Shown: positions 9,072 to 18,632, counted from the first letter of the stretch. The stretch: 64,000 nucleotides of DNA from CAYUAI01 sp964442745 (GCA_964442745.1 CAYUAI010000012.1:1-64000), one strand, 5' to 3'. A program made the numbers and translations. Notes: generated by a model from the sequence alone, not told the origin.

Positions 9072-9956
9072 CTACCAAATGGACATGATTGCGATAATTC
9101 CGAGCCAAATAAGCGTAGACTTTCTCAATAAAGCGAGGGCATTGTTCGTGGTGATCGGGTTGCCTGTTTCACTGCCTGTTTCTCTTTGTTTAGCGATCAA
9201 GGTGTCTGATGCGGCGCTAACAATATAGCTGTCGTTGCTGTTTTGCCAATAACCATTGCTTGCTTGAGTATTTATTTTAATGCGTTTTATTCCCTCTGAA
9301 ATGTTACCGACAAAGGCAAAAGCAAAGGCGAGCAAGCGGGAAGGCAGCCAAGCGAGAAGATGGTGAAATAAAATGGCGGAATGATCAAATTTAGTTGCGA
9401 TGGTTTCACCTTCTTCGGATGGTGTTTGGGGATGGTGTTTTAATTGACTGGTGAGCCGGTACATCACCGCACCAAAGGGACCGAATAATACGAACCAGAA
9501 TATGACCGCAAAGATACGGTCCAGGGCCGCGACAAAAACCCCTTCAGCAACGGTTTTGGAGGGGTTGCTTTCTTCCGGAGGAAGTTTTTCGCCTAATAAA
9601 TTTTCGGCATACCAGTCTGCACTGGATTCATCTCCCGTTTTTATGGCGTCATAATATCGTTTAACCGGCTCATAAAGCGCCTTAGGGCCGAGGCAATAAA
9701 ACAGGATGAATGTTGCGAAAATAAAGCCGAATAAACCTGACCACATAGACAGTAATGAATACAGGATGTCAATGAGTATTGCGACAGCGAAAACTAATAA
9801 TAAAACGCCAATGATGCCGTTTAAATAGCCGACTGTTTGGCTTTTCTGTTTGACTCGTCGCTCTAAGTGCCTAAACCATTTAAAGCGCCTGAAATTTTCA
9901 AAGATACTTAAAAAGCGCTCTCCAGCTAAACAAATGATAATTGAAAATATAGCCAT
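9072..9956 (-). CDS. ampE: AmpE-like inner-membrane protein
   Basis: At 294 residues with several predicted membrane helices (about 45-65, 70-92, 145-170 and the C-terminus), it matches AmpE, the partner of AmpD in beta-lactamase regulation and muropeptide recycling. The N-terminal FSIIICLAGERFL and the ENLLGEKLPPEE segment are family-like. It lies downstream of ampD on the same strand, with AAGGA 8 nt before the ATG, so the pair probably forms an operon. No ampC or ampR is in the window, so the effect on beta-lactamase is unknown. Confidence 0.85.
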   Translation of the reverse strand: MAIFSIIICLAGERFLSIFENFRRFKWFRHLERRVKQKSQTVGYLNGIIGVLLLVFAVAILIDILYSLLSMWSGLFGFIFATFILFYCLGPKALYEPVKRYYDAIKTGDESSADWYAENLLGEKLPPEESNPSKTVAEGVFVAALDRIFAVIFWFVLFGPFGAVMYRLTSQLKHHPQTPSEEGETIATKFDHSAILFHHLLAWLPSRLLAFAFAFVGNISEGIKRIKINTQASNGYWQNSNDSYIVSAASDTLIAKQRETGSETGNPITTNNALALLRKSTLIWLGIIAIMSIW

Positions 9957-10040
9957 GTTAGTGTTCCTTCAGTTTCATTAATTGTACATATACCCGCATT
10001 TCTATTCGCCCATTCGCCCCTTGATATAATTTTCCTCGAT

Positions 10041-10610
10041 TCACTTTTTATGGCTAAGTCGCTTAAAAAGATAATCCCAATTAAATGCTGGCCCTGGGTC
10101 TGTTTTGCGCTCAGGTGCAATATCGTTGTGACCGACGATGCGTTGCTGGGTTATCGCTGGGTAACGTTGCTGCAATGATGTGATGAGGTTTGCTAATGTC
10201 CGATATTGTTCGTCCGCATAGGGTATATGATCTGTACCTTCCAGTTCAATGCCTATTGAATAGTCATTGCAGTTTTTATGTTCTTGAAAAGAAGAGATGC
10301 CGGCATGCCAGGCGCGTTTGTGGAATGGCACAAACTGAATGAATTCGCCGGTTCTTCGGATTAAAATATGAGCAGATACTTGTAAATGACATATCGTTGC
10401 GAAATAAGGGTGTGCTTCTGCCGATAATTGATTGCAAAATAATTGTTCAATGTAGGGACCGCCAAATGTGTTCGGAGGTAGACTGATATTGTGTATAACA
10501 ATTAAGCTAATGGTTTTGTCGGCAGGGCGATTATTAGAATTAGGCGAAGCGATATAGTCGATGTCGCGTATAAGTCCCGAAACCGGATTAATGTGCATAA
10601 AACTATCCAT
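10041..10610 (-). CDS. ampD: 1,6-anhydro-N-acetylmuramyl-L-alanine amidase
   Basis: AmpD cleaves the amide between anhydro-muramic acid and L-Ala in recycled cytosolic muropeptides. The 189-residue protein has the zinc ligands H40 (LIVIHNISLPP), H161 (VGHNDIAPERKTDPG) and D171, plus the catalytic-loop lysine K169, and no signal peptide. This fits a cytoplasmic amidase_2 enzyme rather than periplasmic AmiD. It precedes ampE in the usual order. The gap to ampE is 84 bp. Confidence 0.95.
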   Translation of the reverse strand: MDSFMHINPVSGLIRDIDYIASPNSNNRPADKTISLIVIHNISLPPNTFGGPYIEQLFCNQLSAEAHPYFATICHLQVSAHILIRRTGEFIQFVPFHKRAWHAGISSFQEHKNCNDYSIGIELEGTDHIPYADEQYRTLANLITSLQQRYPAITQQRIVGHNDIAPERKTDPGPAFNWDYLFKRLSHKK

Positions 10611-10729
10611 GGTAAGGTGATGATTGCTTTATGAAGTTGCTGAAAATCTATCTTGTCGAATAAATTTAATTATTTCCAGTTGCTACCGAATTATAGAGCA
10701 CGATTGTGTTGCTTAATGGAAAAAGTACG

Positions 10730-11110
10730 ATGAAATATTTAAAGTTCATGCAAAATATTGTTTTTGCATTGTTGCTGGGTGGGGCAGCTCCGCTGCTTTG
10801 GGCGGATGAATTTGCTGATGGTTTTATGGCCGCTGCCAATGGCGATTATAAAGCCGCGTTATCCGCATGGAAACCTTTGGCTAAAAATGGGCATCCCGAT
10901 GCTCAATTTAACTTAGCGCTTATCTTGCATAGTGGTGTCAGTGGTGTTATGGATGAAAAAGAAGCGGTTAGGTTGTATCATAAGGCGGCAGAAAATGGTA
11001 ATTATAATGCGCAGCAATATTTGGCGGCGGCCTATGGTGAAGGTTGGTTTGGCTTAAAGAAAGACCTGAAGCAAGCCACCTATTGGTTAAATAAACTATC
11101 AGAAAGATAA
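10730..11110 (+). CDS. Small secreted Sel1-repeat protein
   Basis: From the ATG at 10730 the product is 126 residues with a clear signal peptide (LLLGGAAPLLWADEF, cleavage after about residue 27). It carries about two Sel1-like TPR repeats (YKAALSAWKPLAKNGHPDAQ and DEKEAVRLYHKAAENGNYNA). Such periplasmic Sel1 proteins act as protein-binding scaffolds; no partner is evident. It is divergently transcribed from ampD. An upstream in-frame ATG at 10706 would add 8 residues but spoil the signal peptide start. Confidence 0.75.
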   Translation: MKYLKFMQNIVFALLLGGAAPLLWADEFADGFMAAANGDYKAALSAWKPLAKNGHPDAQFNLALILHSGVSGVMDEKEAVRLYHKAAENGNYNAQQYLAAAYGEGWFGLKKDLKQATYWLNKLSER

Positions 11111-11198
11111 GGCATAGAACAACCTCTCAGCTTGAGCGCAATGTGTTTCATTTCTCTTCTTTCACGGCGAGTCATCTGCCTCGCGGGTGGCTTAGTTT

Positions 11199-11660
11199 TC
11201 AAGTACGTGGATGGCTATGAATATGGGTTTGACCCGTGGATGTGTGCGCGGTTTCTGTGTGCTCAACCGGTACCATATGCAAATTGCCGTGCCGTACCCC
11301 TCTGACCGCAATGACACTTTTGGCAAATTGTTCAACCGATTGGGTTGATCCGCGTAAGATTGCAATTTCAAGGCAGTTATCGTGATCTAAATGGATGTGC
11401 ATACTCGACATGGTTAATTCATGATGGGCATGGTGGGCAGAGGTGATACGTCCGGCTAATTCACTTTCGTGATGGTTATATACATAGCTCAGCGTGGCGA
11501 CACAATGACCGTTACTGTCTTTTTTGAGTCTATCGTGTTCTAGGCGATCACGAATCAGGTCCCGCATGGCCTCTGACCGGTTAGAATATCCTTGTTGTTT
11601 AATAAAATCATCAAACAGTGAGGCAAGTTTATTTTCTAAAGAGATCGTAAAACGTTCCAT
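11199..11660 (-). CDS. nikR: Nickel-responsive regulator NikR
   Basis: It has an N-terminal ribbon-helix-helix (MERFTISLENKLASLFDDF, SNRSEAMRDLIRDRL) and a C-terminal ACT-like metal-binding domain. The E. coli NikR nickel ligands H76, H87, H89 and C95 correspond to H77, H88, H90 and C96. NikR dimers repress nickel uptake genes when nickel is bound. The C-terminus has an extra His-containing tail (TGQTHIHSHPRT). No nik transporter is in the window. The adjacent porin and Zn/Mn ABC genes are possible targets by proximity only. Confidence 0.93.
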   Translation of the reverse strand: MERFTISLENKLASLFDDFIKQQGYSNRSEAMRDLIRDRLEHDRLKKDSNGHCVATLSYVYNHHESELAGRITSAHHAHHELTMSSMHIHLDHDNCLEIAILRGSTQSVEQFAKSVIAVRGVRHGNLHMVPVEHTETAHTSTGQTHIHSHPRT

Positions 11661-11787
11661 TGAGGTGTGCCTCTAATATTGTTTTGTTTGCCGTCTGTTA
11701 TGGTTGGCGAAAATATGAAGTATTTCAGCAACAGAATAGCAGGGATTGTCAGTTGCTCATAGTCGGCTAGGCTTATTTGAGCTAGGG

Positions 11788-11807
11788 GGCTTTCCATTCT
11801 CGGATAG
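11788..11807 (-). repeat. Short 3'-flanking repeat, copy 2
   Basis: Read on minus, CTATCCGAGAATGGAAAGCC lies 17 bp past the porin stop. It differs from copy 1 (1531-1550) by two bases. Confidence 0.5.
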
Positions 11808-11824
11808 CCGTAGGGTGGTCAGAA

Positions 11825-13297
11825 TTAATATATCGCTTTTAAGCGAATACCTAACACCACAGCATTGCCATTATTAGGGTCCATATTGGGTTGTAATATA
11901 TATTGAAAGTCTGGTTGTACCATGAGCCAGTCATAGATTTGAGCGGAGTAGGTGAACTCATAAGCAAATTCACCGACAAACATAATGTTTCTATTCTCTC
12001 CAATATCCATGAATGTGGCGCTTTGGCGGGAATGAACAATGCCAAAGCCAATGGTGTCGTTATGGCGTCCTGGGATTAGCCCTGTATAATTGATACCCCC
12101 GGCGTAGAATTGCGAATATCGACTAGAATCACCATCCGCCCGTCCGGCTTTTAAAAATAATCCAACAGATTTACCGATGGATGTTTCCGCGAGAAAGTAC
12201 ATACCGCCGATGCCAGGGATGGAGGCGGCGCCTTCTTCATCATCCTCAAGGCCAAATGTATTCATGTCTTTGTCGATGTACCAGCCACCGATTCCTACTT
12301 TATAATAGCCCTGATCATTACCAGGTTCGCCATTTAACAAGCCGAGCTCAGCGATCATAAAAACCCCGCCGTTTTTATCGAATGACATATCAATTAACTC
12401 CGTTACGTCGCTAGGTTCACCATCATAAGCGGCGACTTGGAAATATGATTTGGGTGTTAATTCTACGTTATAATGTATGCCAAACGATGTGCTAGGGTAA
12501 CGGGAGGGGCGAGCAGCGGCGTTAATGGCGGCGCCAAATTCGAAGGCTTTATTGACGAATAAGTTAGCATATTTTGCCACGTAAAAATTATTATTGACAT
12601 CATGAATACCGGCAATGAAAGATGAACGGCTATGAGGAAAGGTATGCTGGTAATAAAATTGGTAGATTTTAAACCCGTTATCCTCTGCATCGGTGCTACT
12701 GACGCCTTGAAAATCGCCGATAATATCGCTTGATCTGGAGCCTTCACCGGTACCAAAAGTGAGCATGGCATTAAAGGCAAATAGGCCATTACTCCATAAA
12801 TCCGCTGCGTCAGTATCTAATTCTACGGCATAACTAATGACACCGGGGATAGCGGAACTCCCTACTTGGTTTTCATCCTCTTGGGGGGGAGGGCCGCCCG
12901 ATATGCGGTTAATGGAATCGACCACAATGGAAAATTCCTGGGTAAACGATTTCCTCGCCATTTTTTTATCCATGTCGGCCGCTTGATTGGTGGGTGAGTC
13001 AAAGGCGTTTTCAGCAGGTTTTTCTAGGAATGGCTTCGATTGTTTTTCTTCCGTTTCTTCTGTCACAGGGGGTTCTTCTGGCGGGGCTTGAGGTTTGGGT
13101 TCTGCGCGTGACGGGAGTTTTTTTATCGCATCTCTTGCTCGCTCAAAGGGATCGATGGAGACGTTGGGGCGCCGGTCAGCCGATGATGGCAAACGTAATT
13201 CCGCGTGTAATAGCGTGTTTGTAATAATGGTAATCAGCAAAATAAAAAAAAAGGCGGCTGTTTTTCCGTTCATGATGGCAAGGTGCTTCATTGGCAT
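11825..13297 (-). CDS. OprB-like carbohydrate-selective porin
   Basis: A 490-residue outer-membrane protein with a signal peptide (about residues 12-31), a Pro/Glu-rich linker (about 50-100), and then alternating beta strands characteristic of the OprB family (SFGIHYNVELTPKSYFQVAA, FYAGGINYTGLIPGR, TIGFGIVHSR). It ends in a VVLGIRLKAIY strand with an aromatic C-terminal residue, as needed for BAM recognition. OprB-type porins admit sugars or other small solutes. It shares its 5' region with the divergent Zn/Mn ABC transporter, so a metal-limitation role is possible. Several nearby in-frame ATGs make the exact start uncertain. Confidence 0.8.
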   Translation of the reverse strand: MPMKHLAIMNGKTAAFFFILLITIITNTLLHAELRLPSSADRRPNVSIDPFERARDAIKKLPSRAEPKPQAPPEEPPVTEETEEKQSKPFLEKPAENAFDSPTNQAADMDKKMARKSFTQEFSIVVDSINRISGGPPPQEDENQVGSSAIPGVISYAVELDTDAADLWSNGLFAFNAMLTFGTGEGSRSSDIIGDFQGVSSTDAEDNGFKIYQFYYQHTFPHSRSSFIAGIHDVNNNFYVAKYANLFVNKAFEFGAAINAAARPSRYPSTSFGIHYNVELTPKSYFQVAAYDGEPSDVTELIDMSFDKNGGVFMIAELGLLNGEPGNDQGYYKVGIGGWYIDKDMNTFGLEDDEEGAASIPGIGGMYFLAETSIGKSVGLFLKAGRADGDSSRYSQFYAGGINYTGLIPGRHNDTIGFGIVHSRQSATFMDIGENRNIMFVGEFAYEFTYSAQIYDWLMVQPDFQYILQPNMDPNNGNAVVLGIRLKAIY

Positions 13298-13799
13298 TTA
13301 TCGATCAGCCAAATTGTGACGATTGTTAGGGTCAGTGTGATTCATAAGTCGGTTTATGTATTTCGCTATCGGCAAGCCAAGCGCATTTTTTCATATAGCT
13401 TAAGGAGCCGCCAGGTTAAGCAACGAACGCTATTGGATACGATCAATAGGCCATTTTCTTGAGTTGTCTTGGTCTCGTAGTACGGCGATCTTATTTCGGT
13501 GCTTGAAAAAACAACGATATGGCTGTGCGTTGTTAATCAATCTGTTTTAGCCAAACCATTTTGGATGCTTTTGGTGGCAGACATATAACGACCTCTCAAT
13601 AAAAAGCTGAATGGTTTCAATTGGGTTAGCCGTTGGGCGGTTGTCCGCACTTGACGACCTGGTATGATTATTTTTAAAATGTTCATATCGGTGAGTAACT
13701 AATGCGCTAGTGTCCTGTTGCCGTCGCGTTATTATTCGTGATCTGGTTAATGCATCAGCATTTCGGGAAAAGAATTTATCAGTTTTTGGGAGTGAGGTC
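13298..13799. other. Divergent promoter region, porin and metal ABC operon
   Basis: About 500 bp with no convincing gene. A minus-strand frame at 13547-13801 has no ribosome site and no recognisable domain. I looked for a Zur- or NikR-type palindrome and did not find a clear one. Confidence 0.4.
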
Positions 13800-14768
13800 A
13801 TGGAAAATGGGAAGAAAACAGCAACATTATTTGCTGTTTTGAGTTTTTTTCTGGTGCTGCCATGGGCTTTGGCGGAAAAATCAGCGATTCAGGTGGTGAC
13901 TTCAGTGGCACCGATTACTAATATTGTAGAGAATGTCGGCGGACGCCATATCGTGGTGCGTGGGATTGTGCCTGAGGGCGTCAACTCTCATACCTTTGAG
14001 CCCGCCCCTTCTGATGTGAAATATTTGCATGAAGCCGATTTGATTATCATGAATGGCTTGCATCTAGAATTACCCACCATTAAATTAGCCAATAAGGTTA
14101 AAAAGAAAACAACAGCGATTATTCAACTGGGAGACCTTAGTCTTCCGCAGCAAGAGTGGAAGTTTGATTTTAGTTTTCCGGTAGAAAGTGGTCACCCTAA
14201 TCCTCATTTATGGCCAAATATCGCCTTAGCGATGCGCTATGCTGAACTCACACGTGATGTGCTCAGTCAGCTTGATCCCGAGCATAAAACACAATATGCA
14301 AAGAATACCGTGAATTATTTAGCTAAGCTAAGCCAATTAGATGCGGCTATTTTTCAGTGTGTTCAATCCATCCCTGAAGCCAATCGTAAATTAGTGACCT
14401 ACCATGACTCTTATGCCTATTTTGCCCCCCGTTATGGGATGACGGTGGTGGGTGCTATTCAGCCGTCTGATTTTGCTGAACCGACGCCGAAAGAAGTCAT
14501 CCGTATTATAAAGCAGCTTCGTCGCGAGAATATTCCGGCGGTGTTTGGCTCTGAGGTTTTTCCGAGTAAAACACTCAGCCAAATCGCTAAAGAAGCAGGT
14601 GCGAAATATATTGATGAGTTGTCGGATGATGATTTACCTGGTGATAAAGCGGCCCCGGAGCATACTTTTCTCGGGATGATGAAGCAAAATATGGTGGTGA
14701 TGACGAACGCGTTAGGGGGTGATTCGGCTTGTGTATCGTCTATTGATGTCACCGATCTAGCTAACTGA
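13800..14768 (+). CDS. Zn/Mn ABC transporter substrate-binding protein
   Basis: A 322-residue cluster A-I (ZnuA/TroA-type) periplasmic binding protein. The signal peptide ends near LPWALA. Metal-ligand regions are present: VNSHTFEP, NPHLWPN, VTYHDSYAY and the acidic ELSDDDLPG. It lacks the His-rich loop usually found in ZnuA, whereas the cognate permease carries a His-rich tail. The ATG at 13800 has GGGAGTGAGG just upstream; a 30-codon upstream extension is unlikely. It is the first gene of a three-gene operon. Zinc is more likely than manganese given the His ligands and the tail. Confidence 0.88.
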   Translation: MENGKKTATLFAVLSFFLVLPWALAEKSAIQVVTSVAPITNIVENVGGRHIVVRGIVPEGVNSHTFEPAPSDVKYLHEADLIIMNGLHLELPTIKLANKVKKKTTAIIQLGDLSLPQQEWKFDFSFPVESGHPNPHLWPNIALAMRYAELTRDVLSQLDPEHKTQYAKNTVNYLAKLSQLDAAIFQCVQSIPEANRKLVTYHDSYAYFAPRYGMTVVGAIQPSDFAEPTPKEVIRIIKQLRRENIPAVFGSEVFPSKTLSQIAKEAGAKYIDELSDDDLPGDKAAPEHTFLGMMKQNMVVMTNALGGDSACVSSIDVTDLAN

Positions 14769-14781
14769 GCTCTCTATTATT

Positions 14782-15561
14782 GTGCCTGCCATTGTCGAGT
14801 TAAAAGATGTCTCTGCTGGCTATCACCGGTGTCCGGTGTTTACTCATTTATCATTGAGTATTGATGAAGGTGCGTTTGCCGGTATTGTCGGGCCAACCGG
14901 TTCCGGTAAAACCACGCTGCTCAAAATTCTGCTGGGTACTCAGAAGCCTCATGGGGGGCAGGTGTTGATCATGGGTAAACCTGTCAAGCATTCGCCAGCC
15001 GGATCCATTGGTTATGTCCCTCAGTTAGAAACGGTTGATTGGACTTTCCCGGTCACGGTCGAGCAAGTGATGTTAATGGGGGGGTACGGTGGACGGAATC
15101 TCTGGCCGTGGACGACGCGTAAAGACAAAGATAAGGTTCGATCTTTGTCAGAAAAGCTCGGCATTAGGGAATGTTTAACACACCATATTCGGGACATTTC
15201 GGGTGGCCAGCAACAACGGGCTTTTTTAGGGCGTGCTTTGTTTAATCGCCCAAAATTGTTGGTTTTAGATGAGCCAACGTCGGGGATTGATATTAAAACG
15301 CAACATGATGTGCTGCATTTATTACGTGATTTAAACCAAGAGGGCATGACGATTCTGTTAACCTCTCATGATCTGAATGCCGTCGCGGCTCATATTCCTT
15401 GGGTTTTGTGTTTTAACAAGGGTTTGTTGGCGCAAGGTCGGCCGGAAGATGTGTTTACCGACGCGATACTTTCCAAAACCTATAATGGAGATATTACGGT
15501 GGTGAAGCATCAGGGTCATTTGTTAATTGGACATAACATTTTTCATAAGACGATTGAATAA
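14782..15561 (+). CDS. Zn/Mn ABC transporter ATP-binding protein
   Basis: A 259-residue ABC ATPase with Walker A GPTGSGKTT, Q-loop PQLE, signature SGGQQQRAFLGRAL, Walker B LLVLDEP and the switch His in LLTSHDL. It energises import by the binding protein and permease on either side. It starts with GTG, 13 bp after the binding-protein gene, and ends 2 bp before the permease start, so the three genes form one transcription unit. Confidence 0.93.
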   Translation: MPAIVELKDVSAGYHRCPVFTHLSLSIDEGAFAGIVGPTGSGKTTLLKILLGTQKPHGGQVLIMGKPVKHSPAGSIGYVPQLETVDWTFPVTVEQVMLMGGYGGRNLWPWTTRKDKDKVRSLSEKLGIRECLTHHIRDISGGQQQRAFLGRALFNRPKLLVLDEPTSGIDIKTQHDVLHLLRDLNQEGMTILLTSHDLNAVAAHIPWVLCFNKGLLAQGRPEDVFTDAILSKTYNGDITVVKHQGHLLIGHNIFHKTIE

Positions 15562-15563
15562 AA

Positions 15564-16586
15564 ATGGATGCTTGGTTAGAGCCTTTTGCTTTTGAGTTTT
15601 TTCGTCATGGTTTCTATGCGTCGTTGATGGTGGGTGCCTTATGTGGTCTGATGGGTGTATACATTGTTCTAAGAGGCATGAGTTATATTGGCCATGGTTT
15701 GTCACATGCCGCGTTTGGTGGGGCCGTATTAGGCTATATTTTTAATGTGAATTTTTACGTCGGAGCGGTCATCGCCGGTTTTTTGGCAGCGTTGTTGATT
15801 AATCGCTTGGCAGCGGGTAACAAAATTAAATCGGACGCGGCAATCGGGATTGTGAGTACCGCTTTTTTCGCCCTGGGAGTGGCTTTGATTAGCCGAGTCA
15901 GAGAGTTTTCCCAAAGTTTTGAAGCCGCTTTATTTGGTAATATTCTTGGCATCACGGGATTTGATCTGACCGTGATTTTTCTGGTGTTTATTTTGACCTC
16001 ATGCACGGTTTTTTTCCTATACAAGCCCTTACTGTTTTCTACTTTTGATGAGGAGACGGCGAAAGTTTTCGGAATTAAGGGAGAATGGATACAAACCATC
16101 TTTTCTTTATTGTTAGCGTTATCTATTATCGCCTCCATGAATATTGTCGGTGTCACGATGATCGCGGCTTCATTGGTGATTCCCGCATCGACTGCTCGTT
16201 TGTTAACGGATGATTTTAGCAAAATGCTCTTTTTATCGGTTGGTATTGGTATTTTGATGGGCGGTGGAGGTATGTATTCAAGTTTTCATGTCGATGCGGC
16301 ATCGGGGGCAACGATTGTATTATTCGGGGCGTTTATCTTCTGTATTGTCTTAGCCTACAATGCGATCCGTGATAAAATCGCACAACATGAACACTTGCAT
16401 CGGCATGGTGAGATTGTGCATTATCATTCGCATGCGCATGAGGGCACTCATGTCCACGAGCACCTTGGGGTGGAACACCAACATTCGCATAAACATGATG
16501 ATTACGAGCATGAGCATGAACATACCGAAGCTCACCACCGATCGCATGTTCAACGGCCTGTCGATGACAAATCTAAGAAGTTATAA
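15564..16586 (+). CDS. Zn/Mn ABC permease with a His-rich C-terminal tail
   Basis: An ABC-3 family permease of 340 residues. The first about 275 residues are hydrophobic helices with typical motifs (LRGMSYIGHGLSHAAFGG, IVGVTMIAASLVIPASTARL). The last about 60 residues form an unusual tail with 21 histidines, as HxH and EHEH runs between 16384 and 16550. In most families such His-rich metal sinks are on ZnuA loops or on COG0523 chaperones. Here the tail probably lies in the cytoplasm, where it could buffer or sense incoming zinc. That function is inference. Confidence 0.92.
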   Translation: MDAWLEPFAFEFFRHGFYASLMVGALCGLMGVYIVLRGMSYIGHGLSHAAFGGAVLGYIFNVNFYVGAVIAGFLAALLINRLAAGNKIKSDAAIGIVSTAFFALGVALISRVREFSQSFEAALFGNILGITGFDLTVIFLVFILTSCTVFFLYKPLLFSTFDEETAKVFGIKGEWIQTIFSLLLALSIIASMNIVGVTMIAASLVIPASTARLLTDDFSKMLFLSVGIGILMGGGGMYSSFHVDAASGATIVLFGAFIFCIVLAYNAIRDKIAQHEHLHRHGEIVHYHSHAHEGTHVHEHLGVEHQHSHKHDDYEHEHEHTEAHHRSHVQRPVDDKSKKL

Positions 16587-16788
16587 ATTAAAAATCGATA
16601 TTGAGTCGCTTGTCGTTTGATTCGACGCTTGATCCCATAAGGATAAAACTTCAATTGCTTGCACAAACCCGTGCGAACCGCTGTCAAAAAAACGGTGGAA
16701 TCCATTGTTTTTGTAGTTTTAAAACAGGATATCGTTCACTATCTATCCTAGGCTAGTTCATCCCCTTAGCTCAATTATAAAAATCCTC

Positions 16789-17931
16789 ATGAAAATAAAA
16801 GTGCTTAATGATTTGTATGATATTGATTCAGCACAGTGGAATCACGTGTTGCCTGAGCTCTCCCCCTTTTTACGGCATGAATTTCTTGCGGCGATGGAAT
16901 CATGTGATTGTGTGGGTCGTCAATGGGGTTGGTTACCGCAGCATATCGTGATGTTTCATGAATCGGGGGAGTTGTTGGGCGCGGTGCCTATGTATATCAA
17001 GCTGAATTCCTATGGTGAATTGGTTTTTGACTGGACTTGGGCGGAGGCTTACCAGCGTGCCGGGTTGGCGTATTATCCAAAGTTAGTGATCGGTGTCCCT
17101 TATACTCCGGTGGTGGGGTCTCGCTTATTGGTTTCAAGAAACGCTGATTATGCCACTGTTGCTAACGAGTTGATTGCTTTTTGTTTGAATTACGCAAAAA
17201 AATTGCAGGTATCATCCATTCACTGGTTATTCCCGACCATGCCAGAGTTAGCACGTTTAGAGCATCATGGTTTTAAGGCGCGCCTGGCTTGTCAGTTTCA
17301 TTGGAAAAATCAAAAATATCATGATTTTGATGATTTTTTGAGTCACTTGTCTTCGCGTAAGCGTAAGAAAATAAAGAGTGAAAGGCAGCAAGTACGGGAT
17401 CAACAAGTCATTTTTCGGCAATTATCCGGTGATGAGGCCACTGAATCGGATTGGCGCTCAATGGAATGTTTTTATCGGCATACCTTTATGACTAAAGGCG
17501 GGTTTGCCACCTTTAATTTAGCGTTTTTTAAAGCGATTGGACACAAGATGGGACAACAAATTGTGTTAATTTTTGCCACCTTGGCGGGCAAGGATATTGC
17601 CGGTGCGCTTTTTTTTAGGGATAGCCAACGACTTTATGGTCGTTATTGGGGGACGATGGTTGAAATGAAAGGGCTGCACTTTGAAACTTGTTATTATCAA
17701 GGGATAGAATATGCCATTCAACATGAGCTACAGGTTTTCGAGCCTGGCGCTCAGGGAGAGCATAAAATAAGCCGAGGTTTTTTGCCAACAACGACTTGGT
17801 CGGCTCACTGGATTGCCGATCCACGTTTCCGGGTGGCGATTCATCAATTTATTGAGCAAGAAGTGTCGATGATGAAAAAATATTGTGATGAGTTATCCGC
17901 CATGTCACCTTATCGGCGTGTGGAAAATTGA
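16789..17931 (+). CDS. FemAB-like GNAT-fold acyltransferase
   Basis: A 380-residue protein of the family annotated peptidogalycan biosynthesis/recognition (PF04339), a double-GNAT FemAB-like fold. Typical segments are SPFLRHEFLAAMESCDCVG near the N-terminus, FDWTWAEAYQRAGLAYYPKL, FHWKNQKYHDFDDFLSHL, KRKKIKSERQQ, and FEPGAQGEHKISRGFLPT near the C-terminus. Members are thought to use aminoacyl-tRNA or acyl donors, but no reaction is established for this branch. It overlaps the next gene by 4 nt (TTGA). Confidence 0.8.
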   Translation: MKIKVLNDLYDIDSAQWNHVLPELSPFLRHEFLAAMESCDCVGRQWGWLPQHIVMFHESGELLGAVPMYIKLNSYGELVFDWTWAEAYQRAGLAYYPKLVIGVPYTPVVGSRLLVSRNADYATVANELIAFCLNYAKKLQVSSIHWLFPTMPELARLEHHGFKARLACQFHWKNQKYHDFDDFLSHLSSRKRKKIKSERQQVRDQQVIFRQLSGDEATESDWRSMECFYRHTFMTKGGFATFNLAFFKAIGHKMGQQIVLIFATLAGKDIAGALFFRDSQRLYGRYWGTMVEMKGLHFETCYYQGIEYAIQHELQVFEPGAQGEHKISRGFLPTTTWSAHWIADPRFRVAIHQFIEQEVSMMKKYCDELSAMSPYRRVEN

Positions 17932-18608
17932 CAACGCTGCAAAAGTTTAGCCTGTTATTGATTTTTTCTTGTTGGTGCGACTTTTGTTTGGCGGATAATT
18001 TTTTTTATGATGGATGGCAGGCGAATCCGAGCGGTATTGGATTGCAAGTTGCGCATAAGGCATTGTCATTTCCCAAAGGGTTTCCCTATGCTGATGCTGT
18101 GATCACAACCATTGATGCCTATCTATTTGATTATCGCTATGACGGGTTTCATGGGGGTGTCTTGGTTGGACGAAGTTTTGTGGATTTAACCGGGCGCGGC
18201 GAGTTAGGAGATGATGTATTATCGGGTTATTTGGCCGGCATAACGTTTCGAACTGGTCGATGGATGACTGATAGTACCAAGATAGGTTTAGATATTCGTT
18301 ACTATTATCAGCAAGTTTTTGGTGATGAGGTGCAGTATACTCCTGAGCTCGTATGGCATGGCTGGAATGTACGCCTAGGAGCGCTAAGTAAAATATTAGA
18401 TAATTTTAGTGTTTATTACGGTGTAAATAGTCACTGTCTCTTGGGATATCATCAAGCTGGCACAATGACTTCACGGATTTCCACATGCTATGATCCGTCT
18501 TTTTTTGGGGGCTTGGACATTTGGGTGGATCATGGAGGTAATTTGGGTGTTGAAGGACAGTTTGGTGAAATTCGTAAAATCGCCGTGTATTTTCAACGCA
18601 GGTACTAG
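17928..18608 (+). CDS. Predicted outer-membrane beta-barrel protein
   Basis: Starts at TTG inside the stop of the preceding gene (TTGA overlap), so it is translationally coupled to it. The 226-residue product has a Cys-rich signal peptide (LLLIFSCWCDFCLADN) and then alternating hydrophobic strands ending in IRKIAVYFQRRY, fitting a small 8-10 strand barrel. I do not recognise the family; lipid A modification enzymes such as PagL have similar size, but no catalytic motif is evident. The link to the FemAB-like enzyme suggests an envelope role. Confidence 0.6.
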   Translation: MTTLQKFSLLLIFSCWCDFCLADNFFYDGWQANPSGIGLQVAHKALSFPKGFPYADAVITTIDAYLFDYRYDGFHGGVLVGRSFVDLTGRGELGDDVLSGYLAGITFRTGRWMTDSTKIGLDIRYYYQQVFGDEVQYTPELVWHGWNVRLGALSKILDNFSVYYGVNSHCLLGYHQAGTMTSRISTCYDPSFFGGLDIWVDHGGNLGVEGQFGEIRKIAVYFQRRY

Positions 18609-18612
18609 GAGG

Positions 18613-18632
18613 TTGTCCGGGAATGGACAGCG
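18613..18632 (+). repeat. Short 3'-flanking repeat, copy 3
   Basis: TTGTCCGGGAATGGACAGCG follows the stop at 18608 by 4 bp and resembles the copies at 1531 and 11788. This copy forms a short TGTCC/GGACA hairpin, with a T-run about 13 nt later (18640-18645), and could act as a terminator. Confidence 0.45.

Noticed and set aside
13547..13801. 84-codon minus-strand frame upstream of the metal-binding protein gene
   Set aside because: It overlaps the real gene start and its ribosome site, has basic random composition and no initiation signal.
16350..16620. Met/His-rich frames on both strands over the permease C-terminus
   Set aside because: They are reflections of the CAT/CAC-rich His tail of the permease.
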